Assembly: GCA_965212145.1 (NCBI GenBank)
Contig: CBDBUY010000005.1
Coordinates: forward strand, 124,001-188,000
Direction of reading: 5' to 3'
Origin: JAAEPI01 sp965212145
GTDB taxonomy: Bacteria > Bacteroidota > Bacteroidia > Cytophagales > Cyclobacteriaceae
DNA length: 64,000 nt
Each line of letters begins with the position of its first letter. Positions within the stretch are counted from its first letter, which is position 1. The position numbers and the translations under genes are program-made. The notes beneath the pieces are model-generated. The model did not search any database, was not told the origin of the DNA, and was given only the letters and a program-made list of their open reading frames with translations. This document shows, one piece after another, positions 33,032 through 40,177 of this stretch.

Positions 33032-34186
33032 TTAATAATCCTCTGAGTAAACTTTCTCGAATGGCGTGAGATTGCCAAGTTCGTTGATGAAAAGTGTGTA
33101 ATGAAAGCGCTTTTTTGATTTGAAGGTCGGGTCATTGGGGTCGTGTTTGATGAGGGTCGCTGGTTGCTTTCTAAGAAGATTTGGGAAGTTGAATTTGATT
33201 CTTCTGAGGTCATTTGAAATTACTGATCGGTTGTAGAGCGCAGAAACGCGAATGATCGAAACTTGATTCTGAACAGGAGAAACGTCTAGCGTATTTAGTT
33301 TATAAAGTGACGAACCTTTCGTTGCATGTCGTGATCCAAAAACACAGAGAATTCCTTTATTAGGATGTTCATTTAGTAGGTCAATGAATTTCTGATAAAT
33401 GATCCTGTCCCTGAATTTGTAATTCGTGTTGGGGTTAGTGTAATCAAAGATCAGCCCATCAAACATGTCTTGAATCAGCGTGGAGAAATCATCATATCGG
33501 TCGCCGAAGAATGTCCTGAATTTTTCGGGGTTGGCCTTCAGATCGCCCAGCGTGTATCCCACCAAATCGGTGACGATTTCCTTGTCGTAATAAAACATCA
33601 CCGCCAGTCCGTCAAATTGCTCTCTGTGCGATTTGGTTTGGATAAAAAGCTGCCTGAACTGGCCGAGGGTATTCATCAATACGGTCGGGATTTCTTTTCT
33701 TCCCATCCATTGATTCAGAATGAAAATAGCGGATTCCATTTTGTATTCAACATCTACGCTACGTATAAAAATACGATCGGAGGGAGGGAGTGTCAGGTTG
33801 AAGGAGCGAAGATCCTCAAAGAACTTTCGATTTTCCTTGGCCCAAAACATGGTGTTTCGGGTAATGTCTTTTAGAATTAATGAGTCACCGGATTCAAGGT
33901 AATCGTTGATCAACAGCGCGGTGCTCGTCCCTTGTTCTATTGCTAAAATTCTGACATTCGCCTCCTCATGAAGATATTTCAGAAGTTTCAGCGTGGCTTT
34001 AGGTACGGATCGGATGTTGTGCCAATGTTCGGCTAAAATGAAAACTTTCTTATTCTCAGTTTCGATCAGTTCATAACCCTCGTGGTTGCCGTCATCCTCA
34101 ATGCTCACAGATACGAGATTTTCAGAAGTCTGAGATCGAGTCGTCAAGCAAATGGAAAGAGCAAAAAAGGTAACTATTAATCTCAC
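33032..34186 (-). CDS. Unknown secreted protein with distant EreA/ChaN-like pattern
   Basis: 384 residues from GTG 34186. A signal peptide (about 1-18) is followed by a mature domain with FILAEHWHNIRSVPKATL (about 49-66) and ILAIEQGTSTALLINDYL (about 79-96). A His-containing loop after a strand and a second strand ending in Glu recall erythromycin-esterase-like and ChaN/TraB-type proteins. The similarity is weak and I would not name an activity. The region near 270-310 (NKGILCVFGSRHATKGSS) could supply another His. It ends 28 bases before the sulfotransferase gene. Confidence 0.55.
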   Translation of the reverse strand: MRLIVTFFALSICLTTRSQTSENLVSVSIEDDGNHEGYELIETENKKVFILAEHWHNIRSVPKATLKLLKYLHEEANVRILAIEQGTSTALLINDYLESGDSLILKDITRNTMFWAKENRKFFEDLRSFNLTLPPSDRIFIRSVDVEYKMESAIFILNQWMGRKEIPTVLMNTLGQFRQLFIQTKSHREQFDGLAVMFYYDKEIVTDLVGYTLGDLKANPEKFRTFFGDRYDDFSTLIQDMFDGLIFDYTNPNTNYKFRDRIIYQKFIDLLNEHPNKGILCVFGSRHATKGSSLYKLNTLDVSPVQNQVSIIRVSALYNRSVISNDLRRIKFNFPNLLRKQPATLIKHDPNDPTFKSKKRFHYTLFINELGNLTPFEKVYSEDY

Positions 34187-34283
34187 GGACCAAGGATCAG
34201 GTTGTGAAGTTATAACGAACCATTTACCCTTTCATTCTCTGACAGGTTGACCATGTGAAGGAATCCAATCTTTTGAGTACTGC

Positions 34284-34571
34284 TCAAAATTCAAATGCGA
34301 TTCCCCAACTCTTCAATTTCTTAGCGAGCAGGTTGTAGACCAATGCCTCCAGCAATCCGACACATACACCAACCATCACTCCAATAAGTGGCATACCAAT
34401 GAGTGCTCCGAAAGCCAGGGCCGTTCCTCGGTTCCATTCGCCGAATTCAAAAAGATCGCTGATCAATCCTCCGAAAGAATAAAGTACCCCGCAAATCAAT
34501 CCCCCGATTCCAAACATGAAAGTTTGAAATAGCGTGAATTTCCAAATCGATAGTTTTTCTCCCTTTTTCAT
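34284..34571 (-). CDS. Small two-helix membrane protein
   Basis: 95 residues, two hydrophobic segments (about 12-33 and 50-75) rich in glycine. No family recognised. It lies 11 bases downstream of the DUF1059 gene on the same strand, so the two probably form an operon. Confidence 0.65.
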   Translation of the reverse strand: MKKGEKLSIWKFTLFQTFMFGIGGLICGVLYSFGGLISDLFEFGEWNRGTALAFGALIGMPLIGVMVGVCVGLLEALVYNLLAKKLKSWGIAFEF

Positions 34572-34582
34572 TTCATTGAAAT

Positions 34583-34819
34583 TTAATCCTCAGGCATGGC
34601 GTCAAAGTCCTTCTTTCGGTCCTGAAACCATTTGGTCACGGCACCCGGATCCTGACTCAATGCCTTCATTTTTCTCATGGCAGCCAGATGTGCCTCATCA
34701 CCTTTTTGAAACATCTCCATCCCATGCTTTTTGCTCATTTCTGAAATCTCCTCAAAGGTCTCCGCACTGAATGTTTGTTCACATGCGCCACCTAGCTGAT
34801 TGCAGGTCATCGTTTTCAT
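34583..34819 (-). CDS. DUF1059-like small protein
   Basis: 78 residues. The start MKTMTCNQLGGACEQTFSAE with two cysteines and the following FEEISEMSKKHGMEMFQKGD match the small DUF1059 family, which is common in Bacteria and Archaea and has no assigned function. The two cysteines could bind metal or form a disulfide. It precedes the small membrane protein gene and diverges from the helicase gene. Confidence 0.75.
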   Translation of the reverse strand: MKTMTCNQLGGACEQTFSAETFEEISEMSKKHGMEMFQKGDEAHLAAMRKMKALSQDPGAVTKWFQDRKKDFDAMPED

Positions 34820-34867
34820 TTCCTTGAATTTTGGTCTCCTGTAAGTTACCGAATTCTGAAATCAGCA

Positions 34868-34897
34868 TTTTTAGAAAATAGTATAGGACTAATTTCG
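34868..34897 (+). promoter_or_regulatory. Possible promoter of the helicase gene
   Basis: A T-rich block TTTTTAG at 34868-34874 is followed about 17 bases later by TAATTTCG (34890-34897), one mismatch from TAnnTTTG. The TTG start at 34903 is five bases downstream, which would make the mRNA nearly leaderless. Confidence 0.3.
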
Positions 34898-34902
34898 CAT
34901 CC

Positions 34903-36792
34903 TTGACACGCGAGGAAACCATAGAGGCGCTGAAGCATCAGCTCGTTCTCCTGAAAAAAGAGAAACAAGCAGATTACAAATTTTTCGAGGAACGGATGAT
35001 GAACACGTCCATTCCTGATCGGGAGAAAAACGGCGTTACGTGGTACCCCATCCGTATCGTCAAAGACTTCATCAGCACCGGCGAGCGAATCACGCTGGAG
35101 ATCACAAAGCAGAAAAACCACGACCAAAGGCATTCGTTCCAAGTGGGTTCGGTGGTAGGACTTTTTTCCGGCACGGAGGACAAGGACAAAACCCTCGGTG
35201 GCGTGGTGAGCTACCTCAAGGACGCCACCATGCGCATCGTGCTGAATCAGTCGAATTTGCCAGACTGGGTGGAGGAGGACGCGCTAGGAGTGAATCTGCT
35301 TTTCGATGATGGCACGTATCGTGAAATGGATCGGGCGATCAAATCGGTAATAAATGCTAAGAATGATCGGTTGAGTGATCTGAGATCCATCTTTTACGGA
35401 GGAACCAAAGCACGGTTTTCCAACGAACAAACCTACGAGCTTCCTACCTTGAATGAGGTACAAAATCAGGCATTCGCCAAAATCGTGCACTCCGAAGATG
35501 TGGCCTTTGTGCATGGCCCGCCGGGCACGGGCAAAACCACCACCCTCACCAAATGCATCAAGGAAGTAGCCAAGAAAGAGAAGCAGGTGCTCGTCTGTGC
35601 ACCGAGCAATGCAGCTGTGGATCTATTGGTGGAGAAGTTGATCAATGAGGGGCTGAACGTGCTGCGTCTGGGCCACCCTGCCAGGCTCACGCCAGAGGTG
35701 GTCGAAAACAGCCTGGACGTGCGCATCAGCAAGCACGCGGATTTTGCGAGGCTGAAAGACCTCCGACAGCAGTCCGAAGAATACCGAAAGCTAGCTGGCA
35801 AATACAAGCGCAACTTCGGGCAGAATGAGCGCAAGCAGCGCGAGCTACTCTACAAAGAAGCCCGACAGCTCAAAGGGGCTTCTCGCGATCTGGAAACATA
35901 CATCACGGAGAACTTGGTGCATCAGGCGGAGGTAATAGCCTGCACCGTGACCGGAGCGGCCAACTCGCTGATCAGCGACCGAATTTTCAAGACGGTCTTC
36001 ATCGATGAGTCGTCTCAAGCTATGGAAGCCGCCACGTGGATCCCGATCATCAGAGCCATGCGGGTGATCATGTCGGGTGACCACTTTCAGTTGCCGCCCA
36101 CCATCAAATCCATCGAAGCAGCGAGGGAAGGACTGGAGCACACGCTCTTCGCCAGGGGGCAGGAAAGTCAGCCGGAGGCCGTGATGATGCTCGAAAAACA
36201 GTACCGGATGCATCCGGCAATCATGGGTTTTTCGAGTGAGCGATTTTACCACGGAAAGCTGCAAGCCGACGAATCCATATTGTCCAGACCTCCCGTTTTT
36301 GAGGAGCCAGTGATGTGGGTGGACACGGCCGGCGCAGGATATGATGAGCGCGTGAAGGACGAGACGCTGAGCACCTACAACACGGAGGAGGCACAGATGG
36401 TGGTCAAACTGCTGGCTTTGGAGAAGCTAGAGGGAATGTCCGTCGGTATCATCGCGCCATACAAGGCTCAGGTGGAGGTACTGACGAAGCTAGTCAATGA
36501 ATCTCAGGCATTGGCGCCATACCGAGCGCAAATCGGCATCAACAGCGTGGACGCCTTTCAGGGGCAGCAGCGTGACGTTATTTTCATTTCCTTGGTGCGA
36601 TCCAATGATCGAGGCGAGATCGGTTTCCTAAAAGAATACCGACGCATGAATGTCGCCATGACACGCGCCAAGCAGCGGCTCGTGCTCATTGGGGACTCTG
36701 CCACCCTGGGTACCGATCCCTTCTTTGGGGAAATGCTGGACTATGTGCAGCAGCATGGACGCTATGCCTCGGTTTACGAGTTTGATTATTAA
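34903..36792 (+). CDS. SF1 helicase of the UPF1/IGHMBP2 type
   Basis: 629 residues from TTG 34903. Walker A GPPGTGKTTTLTKC (about 203-216), motif II FIDESSQAMEA (about 366-376), motif III GDHFQLPPT, motif IV-V region VDAFQGQQRDVIFISLVRS, and motif VI YRRMNVAMTRAKQRLVLIG, all well conserved. A beta-barrel-like N-terminal region (about 30-135) is usual for this group. It should unwind DNA or RNA with 5'-3' polarity; the cellular role in Bacteroidota is unknown. The gene is visibly richer in G and C than its neighbours, a possible sign of transfer. Confidence 0.9.
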   Translation: MTREETIEALKHQLVLLKKEKQADYKFFEERMMNTSIPDREKNGVTWYPIRIVKDFISTGERITLEITKQKNHDQRHSFQVGSVVGLFSGTEDKDKTLGGVVSYLKDATMRIVLNQSNLPDWVEEDALGVNLLFDDGTYREMDRAIKSVINAKNDRLSDLRSIFYGGTKARFSNEQTYELPTLNEVQNQAFAKIVHSEDVAFVHGPPGTGKTTTLTKCIKEVAKKEKQVLVCAPSNAAVDLLVEKLINEGLNVLRLGHPARLTPEVVENSLDVRISKHADFARLKDLRQQSEEYRKLAGKYKRNFGQNERKQRELLYKEARQLKGASRDLETYITENLVHQAEVIACTVTGAANSLISDRIFKTVFIDESSQAMEAATWIPIIRAMRVIMSGDHFQLPPTIKSIEAAREGLEHTLFARGQESQPEAVMMLEKQYRMHPAIMGFSSERFYHGKLQADESILSRPPVFEEPVMWVDTAGAGYDERVKDETLSTYNTEEAQMVVKLLALEKLEGMSVGIIAPYKAQVEVLTKLVNESQALAPYRAQIGINSVDAFQGQQRDVIFISLVRSNDRGEIGFLKEYRRMNVAMTRAKQRLVLIGDSATLGTDPFFGEMLDYVQQHGRYASVYEFDY

Positions 36793-36816
36793 GCTCTAAG
36801 CATCCCCTCAACCTTC

Positions 36817-37308
36817 TTAGAGTGCTTGCAACTGCTCATAGTACGCCGCAATTCTCGCATGAGCCGTTCCATCTACCAGCAGGATTACAATCATCATGGC
36901 GATCGTGATGATGCCTATTGCTCGCCAGGTTGGAGTGTTCATGAAAAGAATTATTAAGGCAGCCACAATGATGATAATTGGAATAACCTTGAAAACTACC
37001 GTGTATTCTTTCAAGGTGCTTTCGGCACGTGCCATTTCAGACGCAGCAAAAGCTGATATATCTTCGTTGTAGGCCTTTTCAAATTGCGTGATACGGGCCT
37101 TATTGGTAAAAAATAAGCCTAGTCCGATGGTCATCAGAAGTACACCAGCCACAAGCAAAGGGATGATGTACGCTTTGGCGAGTTCTGTTTTGCCCATTTG
37201 CCAAAATCCTGCGCTTGCAGCCAAAAAGAGTAGGGCGAAAATGATGAAGAATCGGGTGGAGAAAACCTCCGCTCTGGCCCAATCCTGGGCGATTTTTAGT
37301 ATGTTCAT
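36817..37308 (-). CDS. Unknown membrane protein (163 residues)
   Basis: Four hydrophobic segments (about 20-37, 47-68, 108-125 and 130-147), with an Ala/Glu-rich amphipathic region between the second and third. The pairwise arrangement is simple and no family is recognised. It is convergent with the helicase gene, 24 bases away, and a T-rich intergenic stretch lies upstream. Confidence 0.65.
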   Translation of the reverse strand: MNILKIAQDWARAEVFSTRFFIIFALLFLAASAGFWQMGKTELAKAYIIPLLVAGVLLMTIGLGLFFTNKARITQFEKAYNEDISAFAASEMARAESTLKEYTVVFKVIPIIIIVAALIILFMNTPTWRAIGIITIAMMIVILLVDGTAHARIAAYYEQLQAL

Positions 37309-37495
37309 TTATTTATCGTTTTAGTTGTTTTCAGAGTTCCTTATTCTTCCGGTATTTCTTCTAGATAAAATCACAATGATGGATGTTATGCCCAAACATG
37401 ACAAAACTAAGAGTCCTGGGGGTATAGGCCTGTTTATTGGCAGTTCGGTTGCAGTCCAACATTTGGGGGTTTAAGATTTCTATAAATCCTTTACC

Positions 37496-37573
37496 GTGGT
37501 TTGTGGCTCACAAACCACCATTTTGGGCAATCGGGGAATCAACTTATGGTCTGTGTGCCACAGACCAGGGGGG
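37496..37573. repeat. Paired-palindrome repeat, copy A
   Basis: Two near-perfect hairpins: GTGGTTTGTG-GCT-CACAAACCAC (37496-37518, ten-base arms) and TGGTCTGTG-TGC-CACAGACCA (37547-37567, nine-base arms), centres 50 bp apart, followed by a run of six G. The arms of the two differ by one base (TTTG versus TCTG). No T run follows, so they are not terminators. A decayed copy in the same orientation is at 37948-38013 and a partial relative near 3201. The layout resembles REP/REPIN-type elements. Confidence 0.7.
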
Positions 37574-37847
37574 AGAAACATGGATACGGCCTTAAATGGA
37601 CTTTCAAAATAATTCGTGATGACACATTGAACTCCCGAAGACGCTCTATATCCAATTTGAGGGTGGCTACATTGAGTTCAAAGTTTTCAACGAGGTTTAC
37701 TAAAATCTCCTTTTCTTTAATTCGATCTTTCCTATCCTCATTCCAATTGTTAAGCATAAAGGCTCCAAGGATACCAATGGTAATAACTAATATCTCTAAG
37801 AGATACTCGGCCCATTTGCTTTTTAGTGTTTCGAGGATTTTTCTCAT
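37539..37847 (-). pseudogene. Truncated DUF6090 family membrane protein
   Basis: The first ~80 residues match the DUF6090 N-terminus: a single helix EYLLEILVITIGILGAFMLNNWNEDRKDRIKEKEIL (split here; about 14-48) with the typical NNWNE motif and a coiled coil after it. Family members are about 230-260 residues, but here similarity stops near residue 82 and the reading frame runs into the second palindrome of repeat copy A, which supplies the last ~20 residues (LVCGTQTIS). The gene therefore appears broken, with its 3' part lost. Confidence 0.65.
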
Positions 37848-38113
37848 AAGATGCGAAGGCTGATGCCCCTTTCACATGGGGCTGTATCTATAAAAGTAAT
37901 TAATAGCGGAGAAAGAGCTCTCTCAAATGGCACGGTTAACTCTAGCCATGGTTTGTGGAAACCACCAATATTTGCCATTGACAAATCAACTCAGAGTCGG
38001 TGTGCAAGAGGTCATGGCATAAGTTGAAATAGCCGCATTGCGCCATCGTTCAGGGCTGGAATATTTTCTCGAACGCAGGTGTTTCTTTTTTTTGATTCGT
38101 CTCACGACAACAT
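37848..38113. other. Non-coding stretch with repeat copy B
   Basis: Together with 37309-37538 this is the emptiest part of the window: 37309-38113 (805 bases) carries only the broken DUF6090 gene and the repeats. I see no other gene, terminator or RNA here. Confidence 0.6.
37948..38013. repeat. Paired-palindrome repeat, copy B (decayed)
   Basis: Aligns with copy A in the same orientation: TGGTTTGTGG-AAACCACCA (37949-37967, with part of the loop and arm deleted), the shared spacer word AATCAACT (37984-37991; 37537-37544 in copy A), then GTCGGTGTGCAAGAGGTC (37996-38013) where copy A has its second hairpin. Copies A and B lie 452 bp apart and flank the broken DUF6090 gene. Confidence 0.6.
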
Positions 38114-38701
38114 CTAACTCTGTTCCAGCATTCTCTTCAATACAATTTGTCCTCTCGGTGAAATTTCATAGCCCTCCTCCAGGCTGATGGTCAAGCCCAG
38201 ATTTTTTAGTTTTCGGACACTCTGTTTAAACCACATTTTTTCAAGACCCAGTGCACGGGCACATTCTAAAGCTTTTTTCCCAGGTTCTCCAGCTATAAAC
38301 TCCAGTACTGGAAGGGTCCAATTTTTAACTTTAGCACGGGAATCAAATCCCTGCAACTTCTTGATAATTTCGTCTAAGTCCTTCTCTGAAAGGTGGGTAT
38401 TCTCCCTAAGGGCTATTCTCGGGTCCACTCTTTCCAGTTCAAAGGTTATTTTGTAAATGACTCCTTCGTTTCTTGAAGATAGTTCTTGATCAAATTCAAG
38501 ACGATCTCGGTATCCCGCCATTTCAATGTCATAATCCGTAATATTCCCGTAATCAATTTGTACAAGAGATAGTATTCGCAGTTGACCAACTGAGGTCATC
38601 AGGGTTCCATTGGCACGAACTGAAGGTCGGGACCATTTTCTAAAGGCAGACTTTACCTTACCATTGGCAATAGATGACAGGAATTTCTTTTTGAAAAGCA
38701 T
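38114..38701 (-). CDS. Unknown protein with ASCH/PUA-like N-terminus and helical C-terminus
   Basis: 195 residues. The first ~100 residues begin LFKKKFLSSIANGKVKSAFR and continue WSRPSVRANGTLMTSVGQL, a layout like ASCH/PUA-type RNA-binding domains (charged N-terminus, W-P-V-G turn, GQL strand). The C-terminal part (about 130-195) is helical and looks like a winged helix, ending SPRGQIVLKRMLEQS. A link to RNA or nucleotide binding is plausible but unproven. Confidence 0.6.
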   Translation of the reverse strand: MLFKKKFLSSIANGKVKSAFRKWSRPSVRANGTLMTSVGQLRILSLVQIDYGNITDYDIEMAGYRDRLEFDQELSSRNEGVIYKITFELERVDPRIALRENTHLSEKDLDEIIKKLQGFDSRAKVKNWTLPVLEFIAGEPGKKALECARALGLEKMWFKQSVRKLKNLGLTISLEEGYEISPRGQIVLKRMLEQS

Positions 38702-38782
38702 ATCAAGGGAACACGGTCTCTCAATTTAGAAAATTTTGGGTTGATTCCTTCGGGATGATGACGGGCAATCACCTCTCGGTTA

Positions 38783-39547
38783 TTAAGGCAATTCCACACT
38801 CAGGCCGTCCCATGCCAGTTCTATGTTATCGGGGAGTTCTTCATTGATATTTCTATGGAGGCCTAGTTTGTGGGAGATGTGGGTGAAGTAAGTCTTCTCG
38901 GCTCCCAGTTCCTTACTGAGTTCCACGGCTTCTTCGAAGGTGAAGTGACTGATGTGTGACTCCTTTTGCAGGGCATTTAGTACCACCACTTTTGAGCCTT
39001 TGATCAGGTCTTTTTCATCCTCGTCTATGAAGTTGGCGTCCGTGATGTAGGTGAAGTCTCCAAACCGGAAGCCTAACACGGGCAGCTGGTGGTGCATCAC
39101 CCTAATGGGGTTGATGACTGTATTGCCAATCTGGAACGACTCAGTGGTAATGGGCATGGTCTGCACTCTGGGCACACCCGGGTATTTGTGCTCTGCAAAG
39201 ACGTACGCAAATTCCCTTTTCAACTGATCAAGTACGGGCTGTTCGGCATACACGGGCATGTCCATTTTTTGTCTGAAGTTGAAACTTCGGATATCGTCCA
39301 TCCCCGCCGTATGGTCCTTGTGTGCATGGGTGAAGAGCACGGCATCCAGGTGGGTGATTCTATTTTGCAGCATCTGCTGGCGGAAATCCGGGCCCGTGTC
39401 TACTACCAGACTCAGTCCGTCGATTTCTACATGGATACTGGAGCGGAGGCGTTTGTCTTGAAAATCCACCGAAGAGCAAACCTCACATTCGCACCCGATG
39501 ACGGGAACACCCTGAGAAGTGCCCGTTCCGAGAAATGTGACATTCAA
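38783..39547 (-). CDS. MBL-fold phosphodiesterase-like hydrolase (PhnP family)
   Basis: 254 residues. FLGTGTSQGVPVIGCECEVC (about 4-23) with a four-cysteine-like C-x-C-x2-C zinc site is typical of PhnP; the metal site HAHKDHTAGMDD (about 76-87) carries the HxHxDH signature, with further His in MHHQLPV and FTHISHKLG. PhnP hydrolyses cyclic phosphates such as 5-phosphoribosyl 1,2-cyclic phosphate. There is no phosphonate operon here, so the substrate may differ. It overlaps the 91-aa gene by four bases and is last in a four-gene unit with a hybrid kinase and response regulator. Confidence 0.88.
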   Translation of the reverse strand: MNVTFLGTGTSQGVPVIGCECEVCSSVDFQDKRLRSSIHVEIDGLSLVVDTGPDFRQQMLQNRITHLDAVLFTHAHKDHTAGMDDIRSFNFRQKMDMPVYAEQPVLDQLKREFAYVFAEHKYPGVPRVQTMPITTESFQIGNTVINPIRVMHHQLPVLGFRFGDFTYITDANFIDEDEKDLIKGSKVVVLNALQKESHISHFTFEEAVELSKELGAEKTYFTHISHKLGLHRNINEELPDNIELAWDGLSVELP

Positions 39548-39819
39548 AACTGCAGCTCTGTTTGGGTGATTTCTTTGAAGAGTTTCATGTTGCCATCGCT
39601 CAGCTTAGACTTGTCTAGTTCTATGGAGCGGATGATCTCGATGAGGCTATTGATCTTGCCGTCAATTGCGTAGTACTTGTTGATGATGGCCACCTTGGTT
39701 TCTTTCAGGATGCAGTAGCCGGACTGGAAATTGCCTTTTTCATAGCGGAGGACATAGTCGGTCTCGGACATCAAATCCTCCAGTTTATTCAGAAAATGTT
39801 TGGTGTACTTAACCTGCAT
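39544..39819 (-). CDS. Small conserved-looking protein in a signalling operon (91 residues)
   Basis: No signal peptide or membrane segment. It starts MQVKYTKHFLNKLEDLMSET and includes YCILKETKVAIINKYYAIDG with a strand-helix pattern; the end is acidic and ends QTELQF. I recognise no named family. It overlaps the response regulator (11 bases) upstream and the PhnP-like gene (four bases) downstream, so it is part of the same translated unit and probably works with one of them. Confidence 0.7.
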   Translation of the reverse strand: MQVKYTKHFLNKLEDLMSETDYVLRYEKGNFQSGYCILKETKVAIINKYYAIDGKINSLIEIIRSIELDKSKLSDGNMKLFKEITQTELQF

Positions 39820-40177
39820 CCCCGATGTACTTGTTTACCATTTCCAACATCTCGTCGTAATTCAACGGCTTGGGGAGGTAGTCATTGATGCCCGCTGCAT
39901 TGAAATCTTCCATGGAATAATTATTCGCATTTCCCGTAATCGCGATGATTGGTAAATCAGCGTTCGATTGTCTGATTTCACGTGCGCAATCCATGCCGTC
40001 TTTTTTGGGCATGTGAATGTCCATGAGGATCAGGTCATAATTTTCCGAGGCGAATTTGTTCATTACTTCCTCGCCGTTTTTTACAGCATCAATGTCGTAA
40101 TTCTTTGCTCCCAGTATCTTTCGGGTTAGGTTTTGAATCACGGAGCTGTCTTCTGCAACTAAGATTCGTTTGCTCAT
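39809..40177 (-). CDS. Single-domain response regulator
   Basis: 122 residues, a receiver domain only. Acidic pair Glu9-Asp10, phospho-acceptor Asp53 in LILMDIHMPKKDG, Thr in ITGN (about 81), and Lys in LPKPLNYD (about 103). With no output domain it probably acts as a phosphate shuttle or by protein contact, like CheY or Spo0F. Its start overlaps the stop of the hybrid kinase by four bases, which makes it the natural partner of that kinase. Confidence 0.93.
   Translation of the reverse strand: MSKRILVAEDSSVIQNLTRKILGAKNYDIDAVKNGEEVMNKFASENYDLILMDIHMPKKDGMDCAREIRQSNADLPIIAITGNANNYSMEDFNAAGINDYLPKPLNYDEMLEMVNKYIGDAG

Noticed and set aside
33032..34186. Calling this an erythromycin esterase.
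   Set aside because: Only a loose pattern of one His loop and one Glu strand is seen; the family motifs are not complete.
35040..35309. An 89-codon frame rich in Arg, Gly and His on the same strand as the helicase.
   Set aside because: It is a shifted frame inside a well-conserved GC-rich helicase gene and has the biased composition expected of such a shadow.
36794..36822. Inverted repeat CTCTAAG / CTTAGAG after the helicase gene as a terminator.
   Set aside because: The stem is seven AT-rich pairs with a 15-base loop and no T run, and it enters the convergent gene.
39089..39673. A 194-codon plus-strand frame opposite the PhnP-like gene.
   Set aside because: The minus-strand genes there have clear motifs and overlaps; the plus-strand frame has no recognisable domain and spans two of them.
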